Shown one piece after another: positions 1 to 7,038 of a stretch of DNA of 64,000 bases. The DNA is from Rhodospirillales bacterium. GTDB taxonomy: Bacteria > Pseudomonadota > Alphaproteobacteria > Micavibrionales > Micavibrionaceae. The notes beneath the pieces are model-generated. The model had not been told where the DNA came from. It saw only the letters and a list, made by a program, of their open reading frames with translations, and did no database searches. The stretch is taken from contig JACKJB010000001.1 in the NCBI GenBank assembly GCA_020638155.1, positions 930,001-994,000 of the forward strand. Direction: 5' to 3'. Both the position numbers and the translations under genes were made by a program. Every line of letters starts with the position of its first letter. The first letter of the stretch is position 1.

Positions 1-257
1 CTCAGGATTTTTTCGCGCATCTGTGCCGGGCTGACCCAGCTCTCCGGATCGTCCAGTTTTTTGATGACATGCTGCTTGAGCCACGGCCGTTCATCTGCCG
101 CCGCCCGGTTAAAGGCATTGGATATCCCGTAATATTCTTTTCCGTCTTCATCGACGACGCCGATGCTGATTAGTTCGCAGCGGAACTCATCCGGGTTATC
201 GTTGAACTCTGTATCGAAAAAATAGCGGCGCACATCTGGCCGATTTTCGCTATTCAC
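1..257 (-). CDS. 3'-5' exoribonuclease, RNase-T-like (partial, runs off left edge)
   Basis: The 5' part of a leftward gene, about 85 codons, cut by the window edge. It begins with GTG, preceded by a purine-rich AGGGAGAG ribosome-binding site. The protein opens with the DEDD exonuclease I motif in the context RYFFDTEF, followed by ELISIGVVDEDGKEYYGIS. That arrangement is typical of the small 3'-5' exoribonuclease family related to mycobacterial Rv2179c (RNase AS). The metal-binding D and E of DTEF are visible; the other acidic residues lie outside the window. It diverges from gap, with which it shares a short promoter region. Family assignment is good; substrate cannot be judged from a fragment. 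Confidence 0.75.
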   Translation of the reverse strand, partial: MNSENRPDVRRYFFDTEFNDNPDEFRCELISIGVVDEDGKEYYGISNAFNRAAADERPWLKQHVIKKLDDPESWVSPAQMREKIL

Positions 258-363
258 GTTGACTCTCCCTGTAAAATTTGTTTTTTCTTTTCAGGCTATA
301 TGGCTCTGCCGATTTGTCAAACCGGAAAATCATCAGGGTCTCATTTTCAGAGGAGAAACTTAC

Positions 364-1404
364 ATGACAGTCAAAGTTGCTATTAACGGCTTTGGGCGGA
401 TTGGCCGCCTGGTATTCCGGGCATGGGTTGAGTCCGGCCGGAGTGATATCGAAGTGGTCGCTATCAACGACCTCGCCGACATCAAAACCAACGCGCACCT
501 GTTGAAATACGATTCCGTACACGGCCCTTCCCCGTTTGAAGTCAGTGTCGAAGGCACCGATATTCTGGTGGCTGGCGGTAAGAAAGTTAAAGTCGTGCAA
601 GAGCGCGACCCAGCCGCGCTGCCATGGGGCGAGATGGGCGTTGATATCGCCTTTGAATGCACCGGGATTTTCACCAGCCGTGACGGCGCTGAAAAGCACC
701 TGCAGGCCGGCGCGAAGAAAGTCCTGATTTCCGCTCCCGCGAAGGATGAAGACCTGACCGTGGTTTACGGTGTGAACAGCGACAAGCTGACCGCCGATCA
801 CCGTATTGTCTCGAACGCGTCCTGCACCACCAACTGCCTTGCGCCGGTGGCTTATGCGCTGAATGAGAAAATCGGGATTGAGAGCGGTTTCATGACCACA
901 ATCCACAGCTACACGGGCGATCAGCGTATTGTCGATACGATGCACAAAGACCTGCACCGCGCGCGCGCCGGGGCCCTGAACATGATCCCAACGTCTACCG
1001 GGGCGGCAAAAGCCGTTGGCAAGGTCCTGCCGGAACTGAACGGTAAGCTCGACGGGGTTGCGATCCGTGTGCCGACGCCGAACGTTTCACTGGTCGATCT
1101 GAAATTCATCGCCAGCCGCGATACGACTGTCGAAGAAGTCAACGAAGCGATCAAAGCCGCCGCCGGAACGGGCGACCTGCAAGGCGTTCTCGGCTATTAC
1201 GACGAGCCGCTGGTTTCCGGTGACTTCAACCACAACCCGCTGTCCTCTGTCTTCTCTGTCGAGGGAACGAAAGTAATCGGCGGTAAAATGGTCCGCATCA
1301 TGACCTGGTACGACAACGAATGGGGCTTTTCCAACCGGATGCTCGATACCGGCGTGAAAATGCATGCTGTCGGCTATGCTGCGCAAGCGGAAGCTGCGGC
1401 GTAA
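364..1404 (+). CDS. gap: glyceraldehyde-3-phosphate dehydrogenase, type I
   Basis: A 346-residue cytoplasmic enzyme that oxidises and phosphorylates glyceraldehyde 3-phosphate with NAD, or the reverse in gluconeogenesis. The N-terminal Rossmann motif INGFGRIGR binds the cofactor, and SNASCTTNCLAP near residue 155 holds the catalytic cysteine. The C-terminus has the usual WYDNEWGFSNRMLD. The frame is open further upstream, but ATG at 364 follows GAGGAGAAAC and begins MTVKVAINGFG as the family does, so I chose it. The usual partner pgk is not adjacent; aldolase lies 1.5 kb downstream after three small unrelated genes. A hairpin terminator follows at once. Confidence 0.97.
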   Translation: MTVKVAINGFGRIGRLVFRAWVESGRSDIEVVAINDLADIKTNAHLLKYDSVHGPSPFEVSVEGTDILVAGGKKVKVVQERDPAALPWGEMGVDIAFECTGIFTSRDGAEKHLQAGAKKVLISAPAKDEDLTVVYGVNSDKLTADHRIVSNASCTTNCLAPVAYALNEKIGIESGFMTTIHSYTGDQRIVDTMHKDLHRARAGALNMIPTSTGAAKAVGKVLPELNGKLDGVAIRVPTPNVSLVDLKFIASRDTTVEEVNEAIKAAAGTGDLQGVLGYYDEPLVSGDFNHNPLSSVFSVEGTKVIGGKMVRIMTWYDNEWGFSNRMLDTGVKMHAVGYAAQAEAAA

Positions 1405-1430
1405 TCTTAGAAATACATTGTTTGGATTAA

Positions 1431-1460
1431 GGGGCGGCTTTAGGGCCGCTCTTTTTCTTT
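1431..1460 (+). terminator. intrinsic terminator of gap
   Basis: A GC-rich stem, GGGCGGC pairing with GCCGCTC (one G-T pair) around a short loop, is followed directly by a run of T with one C. It lies 27 bases after the gap stop, so gap is probably transcribed separately from what follows. Confidence 0.75.
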
Positions 1461-1535
1461 TGTATTATAGAAAATAGTTGTGCTGCAGCATGGATATGTC
1501 TATAGTCCGCCCATATTTGAACATGGAGGATGTGT

Positions 1536-2012
1536 ATGACTAGCCCTGATTGTAAGCAAAAAAACAGGAGCGCCCTTTGGGCTATATTCGGCGGCGTAGT
1601 GGCTGCCGTTCTAACAAATGCCGATCGTTTGCCCTTTGGCAGCGAACTGGAAGATCGTTCCCAACCGATGACTGTCAGCGCCGAAAGCTGGTGGGAAAAT
1701 GATCCCCGCGTTGCGGAGCTGGCACCTATACGCAAGTATATCGCCGCGTTTACCGAGGACTTACAAAGCGTCCTGCCGCCACGCAACGAAGCCTTACAGG
1801 ATCACCGTTCATTAGATCAGCTTTGCGGCACCTTTAAGCCTGCGGCAGATTATGCAGTAAGTAGCACCTATTTCGCAAACGCCCATGCCGAACTGTCTAT
1901 CTGTTTGAATAAGCTGGAAGATATTGCCGGCCGCCATAACGTTCCTTATGATCTTGGCTGTGCTCGAAGAGCTACTTTGACCCTGCAGCGCTTTGATCCA
2001 CAGAAGCCGTAA
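1536..2012 (+). CDS. hypothetical protein with N-terminal hydrophobic segment
   Basis: About 158 residues, not recognised. A basic N-terminus (KQKNR) is followed by a hydrophobic stretch, ALWAIFGGVVAAVLT, at roughly residues 12-26. This would serve as a signal anchor or uncleaved signal peptide, so the rest probably lies outside the inner membrane. Three cysteines in the mature part (LCGTF, SICLN, GCARR) could form disulfides there. ATG codons occur at 1530 and 1536; a GGAGG ends directly against the first, so the second, with six bases of spacing, is the likelier start. It stands alone between two hairpin terminators. Confidence 0.55.
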   Translation: MTSPDCKQKNRSALWAIFGGVVAAVLTNADRLPFGSELEDRSQPMTVSAESWWENDPRVAELAPIRKYIAAFTEDLQSVLPPRNEALQDHRSLDQLCGTFKPAADYAVSSTYFANAHAELSICLNKLEDIAGRHNVPYDLGCARRATLTLQRFDPQKP

Positions 2013-2059
2013 CGGTTCCTGCTGGCGTTTTTAACAAAAATGCGCTATTACAAGGCCTT

Positions 2060-2085
2060 GGCGTGTACGTCCCACACGCCTTCTA
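2060..2085 (+). terminator. hairpin, probable terminator
   Basis: A perfect seven-base-pair inverted repeat GGCGTGT / ACACGCC with a seven-base loop, followed by a T-rich stretch broken by C and A. It lies 47 bases after the upstream hypothetical gene and just before the winged-helix gene. The imperfect T run lowers confidence. Confidence 0.5.
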
Positions 2086-2133
2086 TTTCCGTATTTCTTG
2101 TAAATACGCCCCTGAAAATGGTATGATATTGCT

Positions 2134-2697
2134 ATGCAACCGATAGTACAGGACGATCTGGCGGCGAAAGCCAATGCCGCCACTGCCATTATAGACCACC
2201 TGGTCGACGCGCTGGGCGGCGAACCTGCGTGCAAGCTGATGCGGGCGATTATTCTTGTGGATATTGACGAGCATCGCGGCACCAACCAGAGCGATATCCT
2301 GGACCGGCTGGATGTCAATAAATCCGCGCTGACCCGCGACATTGAATGGCTTTACGATTATGGCTGTATTACCCGCACCCCCAGCCTCGCGGACAGCCGG
2401 GTGATGGAGCTGCGGGCCTGTGGTTACGCCAAGAAGAACATCGACCTGGCGCTGGCTTATTTCGATTTCGACCACAAAAGCTTGAAAAATTTTCTAAATA
2501 GTCTTATAAATTTATTCGGTCAGCATAAGCCGACCTTAAGGGACGCTAAAATCGTCTCGGTTATTGGGAAACACGGTTCCCTGCCCCGACAGAAGATTTT
2601 TGACAGCCTTTATAACGGCCCTACATCAACGGATAACAGGGCTGTGAACAACCTGATTAACTTTGGACTGGTCCAGAAGAAAGACGACAATGAGTGA
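2134..2697 (+). CDS. MarR-like winged-helix protein
   Basis: 187 residues. The central part, from about residue 45 (LVDIDEHRGTNQSDILDRLDVNKSALTRDIEWLYDYGCITR), reads as a winged helix: a helix, a recognition helix with the SALTRDI pattern, then a wing with SLADSR. MarR-type regulators show the same order. The C-terminal third is less clear but has a second helix-turn-helix-like segment (LPRQKIFDSLYNGP). No ligand can be proposed. Its stop overlaps the start of a 47-codon ORF by eight bases. No obvious Shine-Dalgarno precedes the ATG. Confidence 0.6.
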   Translation: MQPIVQDDLAAKANAATAIIDHLVDALGGEPACKLMRAIILVDIDEHRGTNQSDILDRLDVNKSALTRDIEWLYDYGCITRTPSLADSRVMELRACGYAKKNIDLALAYFDFDHKSLKNFLNSLINLFGQHKPTLRDAKIVSVIGKHGSLPRQKIFDSLYNGPTSTDNRAVNNLINFGLVQKKDDNE

Positions 2698-2833
2698 ACT
2701 GAGCTTTACGCCAACAACCGCTTCTCTTTACGCTGATGCCCTGCATCAGGCGGAAATCACCATGGCTCCGGTCGGTTCCTATGACGTTGCTGCGCCGACC
2801 CCTGTTGCGCCGTCCCTGTCCTTTAGCAAATAA
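2690..2833 (+). CDS. small ORF, 47 residues, overlapping the regulator stop
   Basis: ATG at 2690 lies inside the last codons of the winged-helix gene (ATGAGTGA overlap), so translation could be coupled. The peptide begins MSELSFTPTTASLYADAL and ends in an Ala/Pro/Ser-rich tail. It has no hydrophobic segment or cysteines and resembles nothing I know. Codon use is like the neighbours (GCC, CTG, GTC, CCG). It could be a real small protein or a chance reading frame; the overlap and ordinary codons favour real. Confidence 0.4.
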   Translation: MSELSFTPTTASLYADALHQAEITMAPVGSYDVAAPTPVAPSLSFSK

Positions 2834-2866
2834 TTAAACTTTATCCCGCTATCTCACTTTGCTATG

Positions 2867-2886
2867 AATGACTGAACACAGTCATT
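2867..2886. repeat. perfect inverted repeat upstream of aldolase
   Basis: AATGACT and AGTCATT, seven bases each, are separated by a six-base loop and end 17 bases before the fba start codon. The position suits either an operator or a hairpin in the mRNA leader. No T run follows, so it is not a standard terminator. Confidence 0.5.
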
Positions 2887-2902
2887 TTCGAAAGGTATCC
2901 TT

Positions 2903-3994
2903 ATGAGCAATTCCAGCCTGAATCCCGGTGTCGTCAGCGGCAAGGACTATCAAACCCTGATTAAAGCCTGCAAGGAAGGCGGTTATGCCCTGCCCGCGGT
3001 TAACGTGGTGGGTACGGATTCGATTAATGCCGTGCTGGAAGCGGCACAGAAGAACAAGTCCGATGTCATCGTCCAGCTGTCCAACGGCGGGGCGGAGTTT
3101 TATGCCGGCAAGGGCATGGACGATTCGTTCCAGGCAAAAGTCCTGGGTGCCGTTTCCGCGGCGCGTCATGTGCACCTGCTGGCGGAACATTACGGTGTCT
3201 GCGTTGTCCTGCACACCGACCATGCGAATAAAAAGCTGATCCCGTGGATTGAAGCCCTGCTCGATCACGGCGAAGCATTTTACAAGGAAACCGGTAAACC
3301 GCTCTTTACCTCTCATATGCTGGACCTGTCCGAAGAGGATATTGATTTCAACCTGTCCGAATCCAAGCGCCTGTTAGAGCGGATGGTCAAAATCGACATG
3401 AGCATTGAAATCGAGCTTGGCGTCACCGGCGGAGAAGAGGACGGCGTTGGCTCCGATGAGATTGATAACGACAAGCTTTATACCCAGCCCGAAGACTGTC
3501 TGAAGGCGTGGGATATCCTGTCCCCGATCGGGCACTTCTCTCTCGCGGCATCGTTCGGGAACGTCCATGGCGTTTACAAGCCGGGCAACGTTAAACTGCG
3601 CCCGGAAATCCTGAAGAACTCGCAGGCGCTGGTACAGGAAACACATGGTACAGCGCACAACCCGTTGGACCTGGTATTCCACGGCGGCTCAGGCTCCGAG
3701 AAAGCCAAGATCGAGGAAGCGCTGACCTATGGCGTGTTCAAAATGAATATCGATACCGACACCCAGTTCGCTTTTGCGGAAGGCGTCGGCAAATTCGTCA
3801 TGGCCAATGAAAAAGCCTTCAAGCACCAGATCGACCCGGAAAGCGGCGAGCCTTACAAAAAGCAGTACGACCCGCGCAAATGGCTGCGTGAGGGCGAAGT
3901 CGCCATGATTGAGCGTCTGGACGAAGCCTTTGCCGACCTGAAGGCGACAGGCAAATCTCTTGCGCTAAAAAAAAGTGAAGTGAAGGCTGCCTGA
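2903..3994 (+). CDS. fba: fructose-bisphosphate aldolase, class II
   Basis: 363 residues, close to E. coli FbaA in length and layout. It catalyses the reversible condensation of glyceraldehyde 3-phosphate and dihydroxyacetone phosphate. Zinc-binding signatures are visible: HTDHANKK near residue 110, GNVHGVYKPGNV near 225, and FHGGSGSE near 265, followed by MNIDTDTQFAF. These mark the zinc-dependent class IIA group rather than the Schiff-base class I enzymes. ATG follows GAAAGG with good spacing. The EndoU gene starts 15 bases after the stop and is probably co-transcribed. Confidence 0.97.
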   Translation: MSNSSLNPGVVSGKDYQTLIKACKEGGYALPAVNVVGTDSINAVLEAAQKNKSDVIVQLSNGGAEFYAGKGMDDSFQAKVLGAVSAARHVHLLAEHYGVCVVLHTDHANKKLIPWIEALLDHGEAFYKETGKPLFTSHMLDLSEEDIDFNLSESKRLLERMVKIDMSIEIELGVTGGEEDGVGSDEIDNDKLYTQPEDCLKAWDILSPIGHFSLAASFGNVHGVYKPGNVKLRPEILKNSQALVQETHGTAHNPLDLVFHGGSGSEKAKIEEALTYGVFKMNIDTDTQFAFAEGVGKFVMANEKAFKHQIDPESGEPYKKQYDPRKWLREGEVAMIERLDEAFADLKATGKSLALKKSEVKAA

Positions 3995-4009
3995 GCGCCT
4001 TTTATTCTC

Positions 4010-4459
4010 ATGGCTAAAAAGCATTTTCTGATGGTCGCTTTGGCTGTGCTTGTTCTTGGCACGGTTCTGCAGGATACTGTCCCGTTTTCTGCTACGCAGG
4101 TTTCCGGACCGACCACCATAATGAAGCAACCCGCCAATGACAATCAAGCGCCGCGCCTGTCACCGCAGCGGCGGCAACATATTTTATATGGCGATGAGAA
4201 AGGCGGCGGTCATCATCATTCCGCCAACAAGCCGTGCAAATCCGAATTTCCTGAGGACTGGGATGAAGACCGCATCATTGAAACCGTCACAAAGATGGCC
4301 GCGAACGATAATATCCCGTGGCGGCAGGAAGATAACGGATATCATGTCTCAGAACAAAGCGAAGACGGCCTGGACATTCGTGTGATCCTGGATCGGGAGG
4401 GTGACGATATTGTCACAGCCTATCCTCTGAATGTGCCACGCAATCCGTGTGACAATTAA
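4010..4459 (+). CDS. exported EndoU-type ribonuclease domain protein
   Basis: 149 residues. A lysine start followed by FLMVALAVLVLGTVL is a signal peptide or anchor. From about residue 55 the protein follows the bacterial EndoU nuclease family: RRQHILYGDEKGGGH, then KSEFPEDWDEDRIIETV, then DGLDIRVILDREGDDIVTAYPLNVPRNP. His57 and His68 fit the catalytic histidines of the family, which cuts RNA. In most bacteria this domain is the C-terminal toxin tip of long contact-dependent or polymorphic toxins; here it stands alone behind a signal sequence. Two cysteines, near 76 and 147, could form a disulfide after export. No Shine-Dalgarno is evident and the gene follows fba by 15 bases. Confidence 0.8.
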   Translation: MAKKHFLMVALAVLVLGTVLQDTVPFSATQVSGPTTIMKQPANDNQAPRLSPQRRQHILYGDEKGGGHHHSANKPCKSEFPEDWDEDRIIETVTKMAANDNIPWRQEDNGYHVSEQSEDGLDIRVILDREGDDIVTAYPLNVPRNPCDN

Positions 4460-4843
4460 TTAAAACCTGAAACGTCTAGCGGCTGGTGCCCCTGTCTCTT
4501 GGGCAACCTGCGTCGGAAGGACTTTCTGCCAAACGGCTTTCAGACGATCCATGACCGTGGCGCTCTGCCAAGCTTGTTGAAGGCATGTTTCGGTGGCATT
4601 ACGTCCTTCGTATCTGCCTTGGTTTAGTCCGACGCTATAAACCTTTTTATACAATTCATCCGCCGCTTTCAGTATGGCAAAGTCGCCAGCTGGCGCGTAA
4701 TGGCTAACTTTAAAGTATTCCGGATGCTGCTGCGCCGTTTCCGCCATGTAAAGCTGCGGGCGACCGTCATGAGCAAAGAGCTTATAATCAGTACCTTCAA
4801 TATTGATGGTCAGATCTTCAAACGTGTTAGGGGCTTTAGACAT
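4460..4843 (-). CDS. hypothetical protein, convergent with EndoU gene
   Basis: 127 residues, not recognised. No signal peptide or membrane segment. The N-terminal half (FEDLTINIEGTDYKLFAHDGRPQLYMAE) looks like a beta-rich fold; the second half is helical and ends in a basic tail, AARRFRF. It ends base-to-base against the EndoU stop on the opposite strand with no terminator between. A partner such as an immunity protein is conceivable from position alone, but immunity genes normally lie downstream on the same strand, so this is weak. Confidence 0.6.
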   Translation of the reverse strand: MSKAPNTFEDLTINIEGTDYKLFAHDGRPQLYMAETAQQHPEYFKVSHYAPAGDFAILKAADELYKKVYSVGLNQGRYEGRNATETCLQQAWQSATVMDRLKAVWQKVLPTQVAQETGAPAARRFRF

Positions 4844-4916
4844 CCCGGTATTCCTCTCGGCTGAGTTTCTTATGACTTTTATTACGAAAGATTTATCCTT
4901 ATGTCAATTTTACTAA

Positions 4917-5945
4917 TCATGGGCGCCCTGTCCAAAGAATCTGCTCAATATCATCGACGCCGGTTGCCAGCATAACCAGACGATCTATCCCCAAGGCAAT
5001 GCCGCCGCTTTCCGGCAAGCCGTGGCGCAGGGCTGCCAGGAAGTCTTCATCGACGGGGTATGTCTCGCCATATAAGGCTTTCTTAGTTGCCAGGTCTTCA
5101 TGAAAGCGCTTTTCCTGCTCGGCCGGGTCGGTCAGCTCGCTGAAGGCATTGGCCAGCTCTATACCGCAGACATACAGCTCGAAACGCTCGGCAAAGCGCG
5201 GATCCGTCTTCTTACGGCGGGATAGCGAGGCCATACAGACCGGGTAGTCATACAGGAACGTTGGGACATCCATGCCCAGATAGGGTTCGATTTTCTCGGC
5301 CATAACCCTGAAAAACAAATCATCCCACCGATCGTCATCAGCCACGCGAATGCCTTTCGCCTCTATGGCCGCAGAAAATGCGGCGGTATCTTCCAGATAG
5401 GCGCATAGATCTATGTCTGCGTAGTCAGCAAAAGCCTGTGTGACGCTTAATTTCTGCCATTCCGCATAAGGATCGCATTTAGCGTCTCTGTGGCGATAAT
5501 GGGTGATCCCGAGCTTATCTGCACAGGCCCGCAGCAGGCCGACGCAGTCCTCCATAATATCGTTGTAATCCGCCCCTGCCCTGTACCATTCGATCATCGT
5601 AAATTCCGGACTGTGCAGCCTTGAGCCTTCACAGTTCCGGAAGACATGGCAAATCTGGTATAGCTGCGTCATCCCCGCCACCATCAGCTTTTTCATGGCA
5701 AATTCCGGGCTGGTGTGCAGGTAAAGGGTGCGCTCGTACTGCAAATCCACACCTTTCAGGTCTGTGGCAAAGCCATGGATATGTGTATCCACCGTCGGAC
5801 ATACCTGCAGGATCGGGGTTTCGACTTCAGCAAAACTTTGTTCGTCGAAATATGTACGTATGGCCTTGATAAGGAGCATGCGCAGTTCCAGAAAAGCTTT
5901 TTTCTGCGCGAAGGACTTCGTGCACCACCATTTATCAATAACCAT
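4917..5945 (-). CDS. epmA: EF-P--(R)-beta-lysine ligase, LysRS-like
   Basis: 342 residues, a class II lysyl-tRNA synthetase catalytic core without the anticodon-binding domain, as in EpmA (PoxA/GenX). EpmA attaches beta-lysine to a lysine of elongation factor P. Class II motif 1 is around RTYFDEQSFAEVETPIL, motif 2 around YQICHVFRNCEGSRLHSPEFTMIEW, and motif 3 near the end as GGIALGIDRLVML. The start keeps the helix before motif 1. Neither epmB nor efp is in the window, so the modification is inferred from the family. It diverges from the J-domain-like gene. Confidence 0.9.
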   Translation of the reverse strand: MVIDKWWCTKSFAQKKAFLELRMLLIKAIRTYFDEQSFAEVETPILQVCPTVDTHIHGFATDLKGVDLQYERTLYLHTSPEFAMKKLMVAGMTQLYQICHVFRNCEGSRLHSPEFTMIEWYRAGADYNDIMEDCVGLLRACADKLGITHYRHRDAKCDPYAEWQKLSVTQAFADYADIDLCAYLEDTAAFSAAIEAKGIRVADDDRWDDLFFRVMAEKIEPYLGMDVPTFLYDYPVCMASLSRRKKTDPRFAERFELYVCGIELANAFSELTDPAEQEKRFHEDLATKKALYGETYPVDEDFLAALRHGLPESGGIALGIDRLVMLATGVDDIEQILWTGRP

Positions 5946-6019
5946 AAAGCTTGCCCATTTTGCATATCTCTGATATTACTCTGCAAGAACAAGCTATAAC
6001 GAAAATGGAATTTGTACAA

Positions 6020-6631
6020 ATGAGGACTCATTACGACATTCTCGGAGTTGATCGCGATGCGAGCGAGGAAGAAATTATACAGGCTTACAAGGCTCTATCC
6101 CGAGCGAATAAGAAACCTCGAAATACTCCCAATGTATACAAGACACAAATGGGACTTCTTCTTGATGATTCTTATAAGGTATTGAGTAGCCCTACCCTTA
6201 AGGCCCTGTATGACAGTGACCTCGACAGAATAAATAGCCGCGGACAACATGAAGGACCAGAGGTATTTAGACGTCTTGCCGCGCTGGAAAACAAACAAAG
6301 CCGCCTGACCAGCAAAGTCCACTGTATTGATGCGTTTATAACTGTCGCGGATTACCATTATAAGTCCCGGAAGAACAGCCTTCGCCAGAGATTAACCCAT
6401 ATGTTTGGGCGGCAAGTGGTGAAAAACGACCTTAATGACATAAACCTGATCCATAGCGATTTACGCGTTGATATCGCTCGCTTTTCTTCAGAACTAAGGA
6501 CAAAGGCCACATTTAACGTGCCAATTGATGAACAAGCCGTACTTCAGACCCTTAGTTATCTTGACGAGGCTCTAGAAAGGCAGGCTCAACGTGTGAACAA
6601 AAACCTGCAGTTTATCCGTGCTCCGGGGTAA
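6020..6631 (+). CDS. J-domain-like protein without HPD
   Basis: About 203 residues. It opens THYDILGVDRDASEEEIIQAYKALS, the first two helices of a DnaJ domain. Where the HPD loop that stimulates DnaK should follow, the sequence is NKKPRNTPN. Helix III with LLLDDSYKVLSSPTLKALYDSDLD then continues normally. It therefore looks like a J-like domain that cannot stimulate Hsp70 in the usual way. The rest is helical and charged with no recognisable domain. The frame is open to 5951 and ATG codons occur at 6005 and 6020; I chose 6020 because J domains start here and a GGAA precedes it. Confidence 0.65.
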   Translation: MRTHYDILGVDRDASEEEIIQAYKALSRANKKPRNTPNVYKTQMGLLLDDSYKVLSSPTLKALYDSDLDRINSRGQHEGPEVFRRLAALENKQSRLTSKVHCIDAFITVADYHYKSRKNSLRQRLTHMFGRQVVKNDLNDINLIHSDLRVDIARFSSELRTKATFNVPIDEQAVLQTLSYLDEALERQAQRVNKNLQFIRAPG

Positions 6632-6667
6632 AATTAGGTACCCCCTTCACAACAAGTGAAAAAAACC

Positions 6668-6696
6668 TTGCAATTCCGGGATATACAGGATAAAAA
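6668..6696 (+). promoter_or_regulatory. possible sigma-70 promoter of rpmE
   Basis: TTGCAA and TAAAAA hexamers with 17 bases between them lie just upstream of rpmE, whose ATG at 6724 is preceded by AAGGAGAAG. The -10 match is moderate. Confidence 0.35.
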
Positions 6697-6723
6697 GTCG
6701 GCCTGTTTATAAGGAGAAGTGAG

Positions 6724-6987
6724 ATGAAAGCTGAAGTTCATCCGGATTACCACGAGATTACAGTCGTTTTGACCGACGGTACGGAATACAAAACACACAG
6801 CACCTGGGGCAAAGAAGGTGATGTGATGAAGCTGGATATTGATTGCCTGAGCCACCCTGCGTGGAATGGCGGCAGCGCGAAAGTGATCGAAAAAGGCCAG
6901 CTGACCAAGTTCGAAAGCCGCTACGGCAACCTGTTTGGTGCTGGCGATAGCACAGCGAAGAAGGAAGAAAAGAAAGACGAAGAATAA
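6724..6987 (+). CDS. rpmE: 50S ribosomal protein L31
   Basis: 87 residues. The opening MKAEVHPDYHEITVVLTDG and the later STWGKEGDVMKLDID, HPAWNGG and FESRYGNL are characteristic of alphaproteobacterial L31. The zinc-binding cysteines of the E. coli form are absent (one Cys only), so this is the zinc-independent type. The C-terminal tail is a lysine/glutamate run. A strong ribosome-binding site, AAGGAG, precedes the start. It ends at a bidirectional terminator shared with valS. Confidence 0.93.
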   Translation: MKAEVHPDYHEITVVLTDGTEYKTHSTWGKEGDVMKLDIDCLSHPAWNGGSAKVIEKGQLTKFESRYGNLFGAGDSTAKKEEKKDEE

Positions 6988-7007
6988 ACTTTCTTGCAAA
7001 AAATTTT

Positions 7008-7037
7008 TAAAAAGCGGCCTTTTGGGCCGCTTTTTTA
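7008..7037. terminator. bidirectional intrinsic terminator between rpmE and valS
   Basis: A perfect stem GCGGCC / GGCCGC with A run before and T run after. It can end transcription from both directions, rpmE from the left and valS from the right, and sits in the short gap between their stops. Confidence 0.9.
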
Positions 7038-7038
7038 T

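Noticed and set aside
4010..4843. Naming the convergent gene an EndoU immunity gene
   Set aside because: It is on the opposite strand, and no sequence similarity to an immunity family can be seen.
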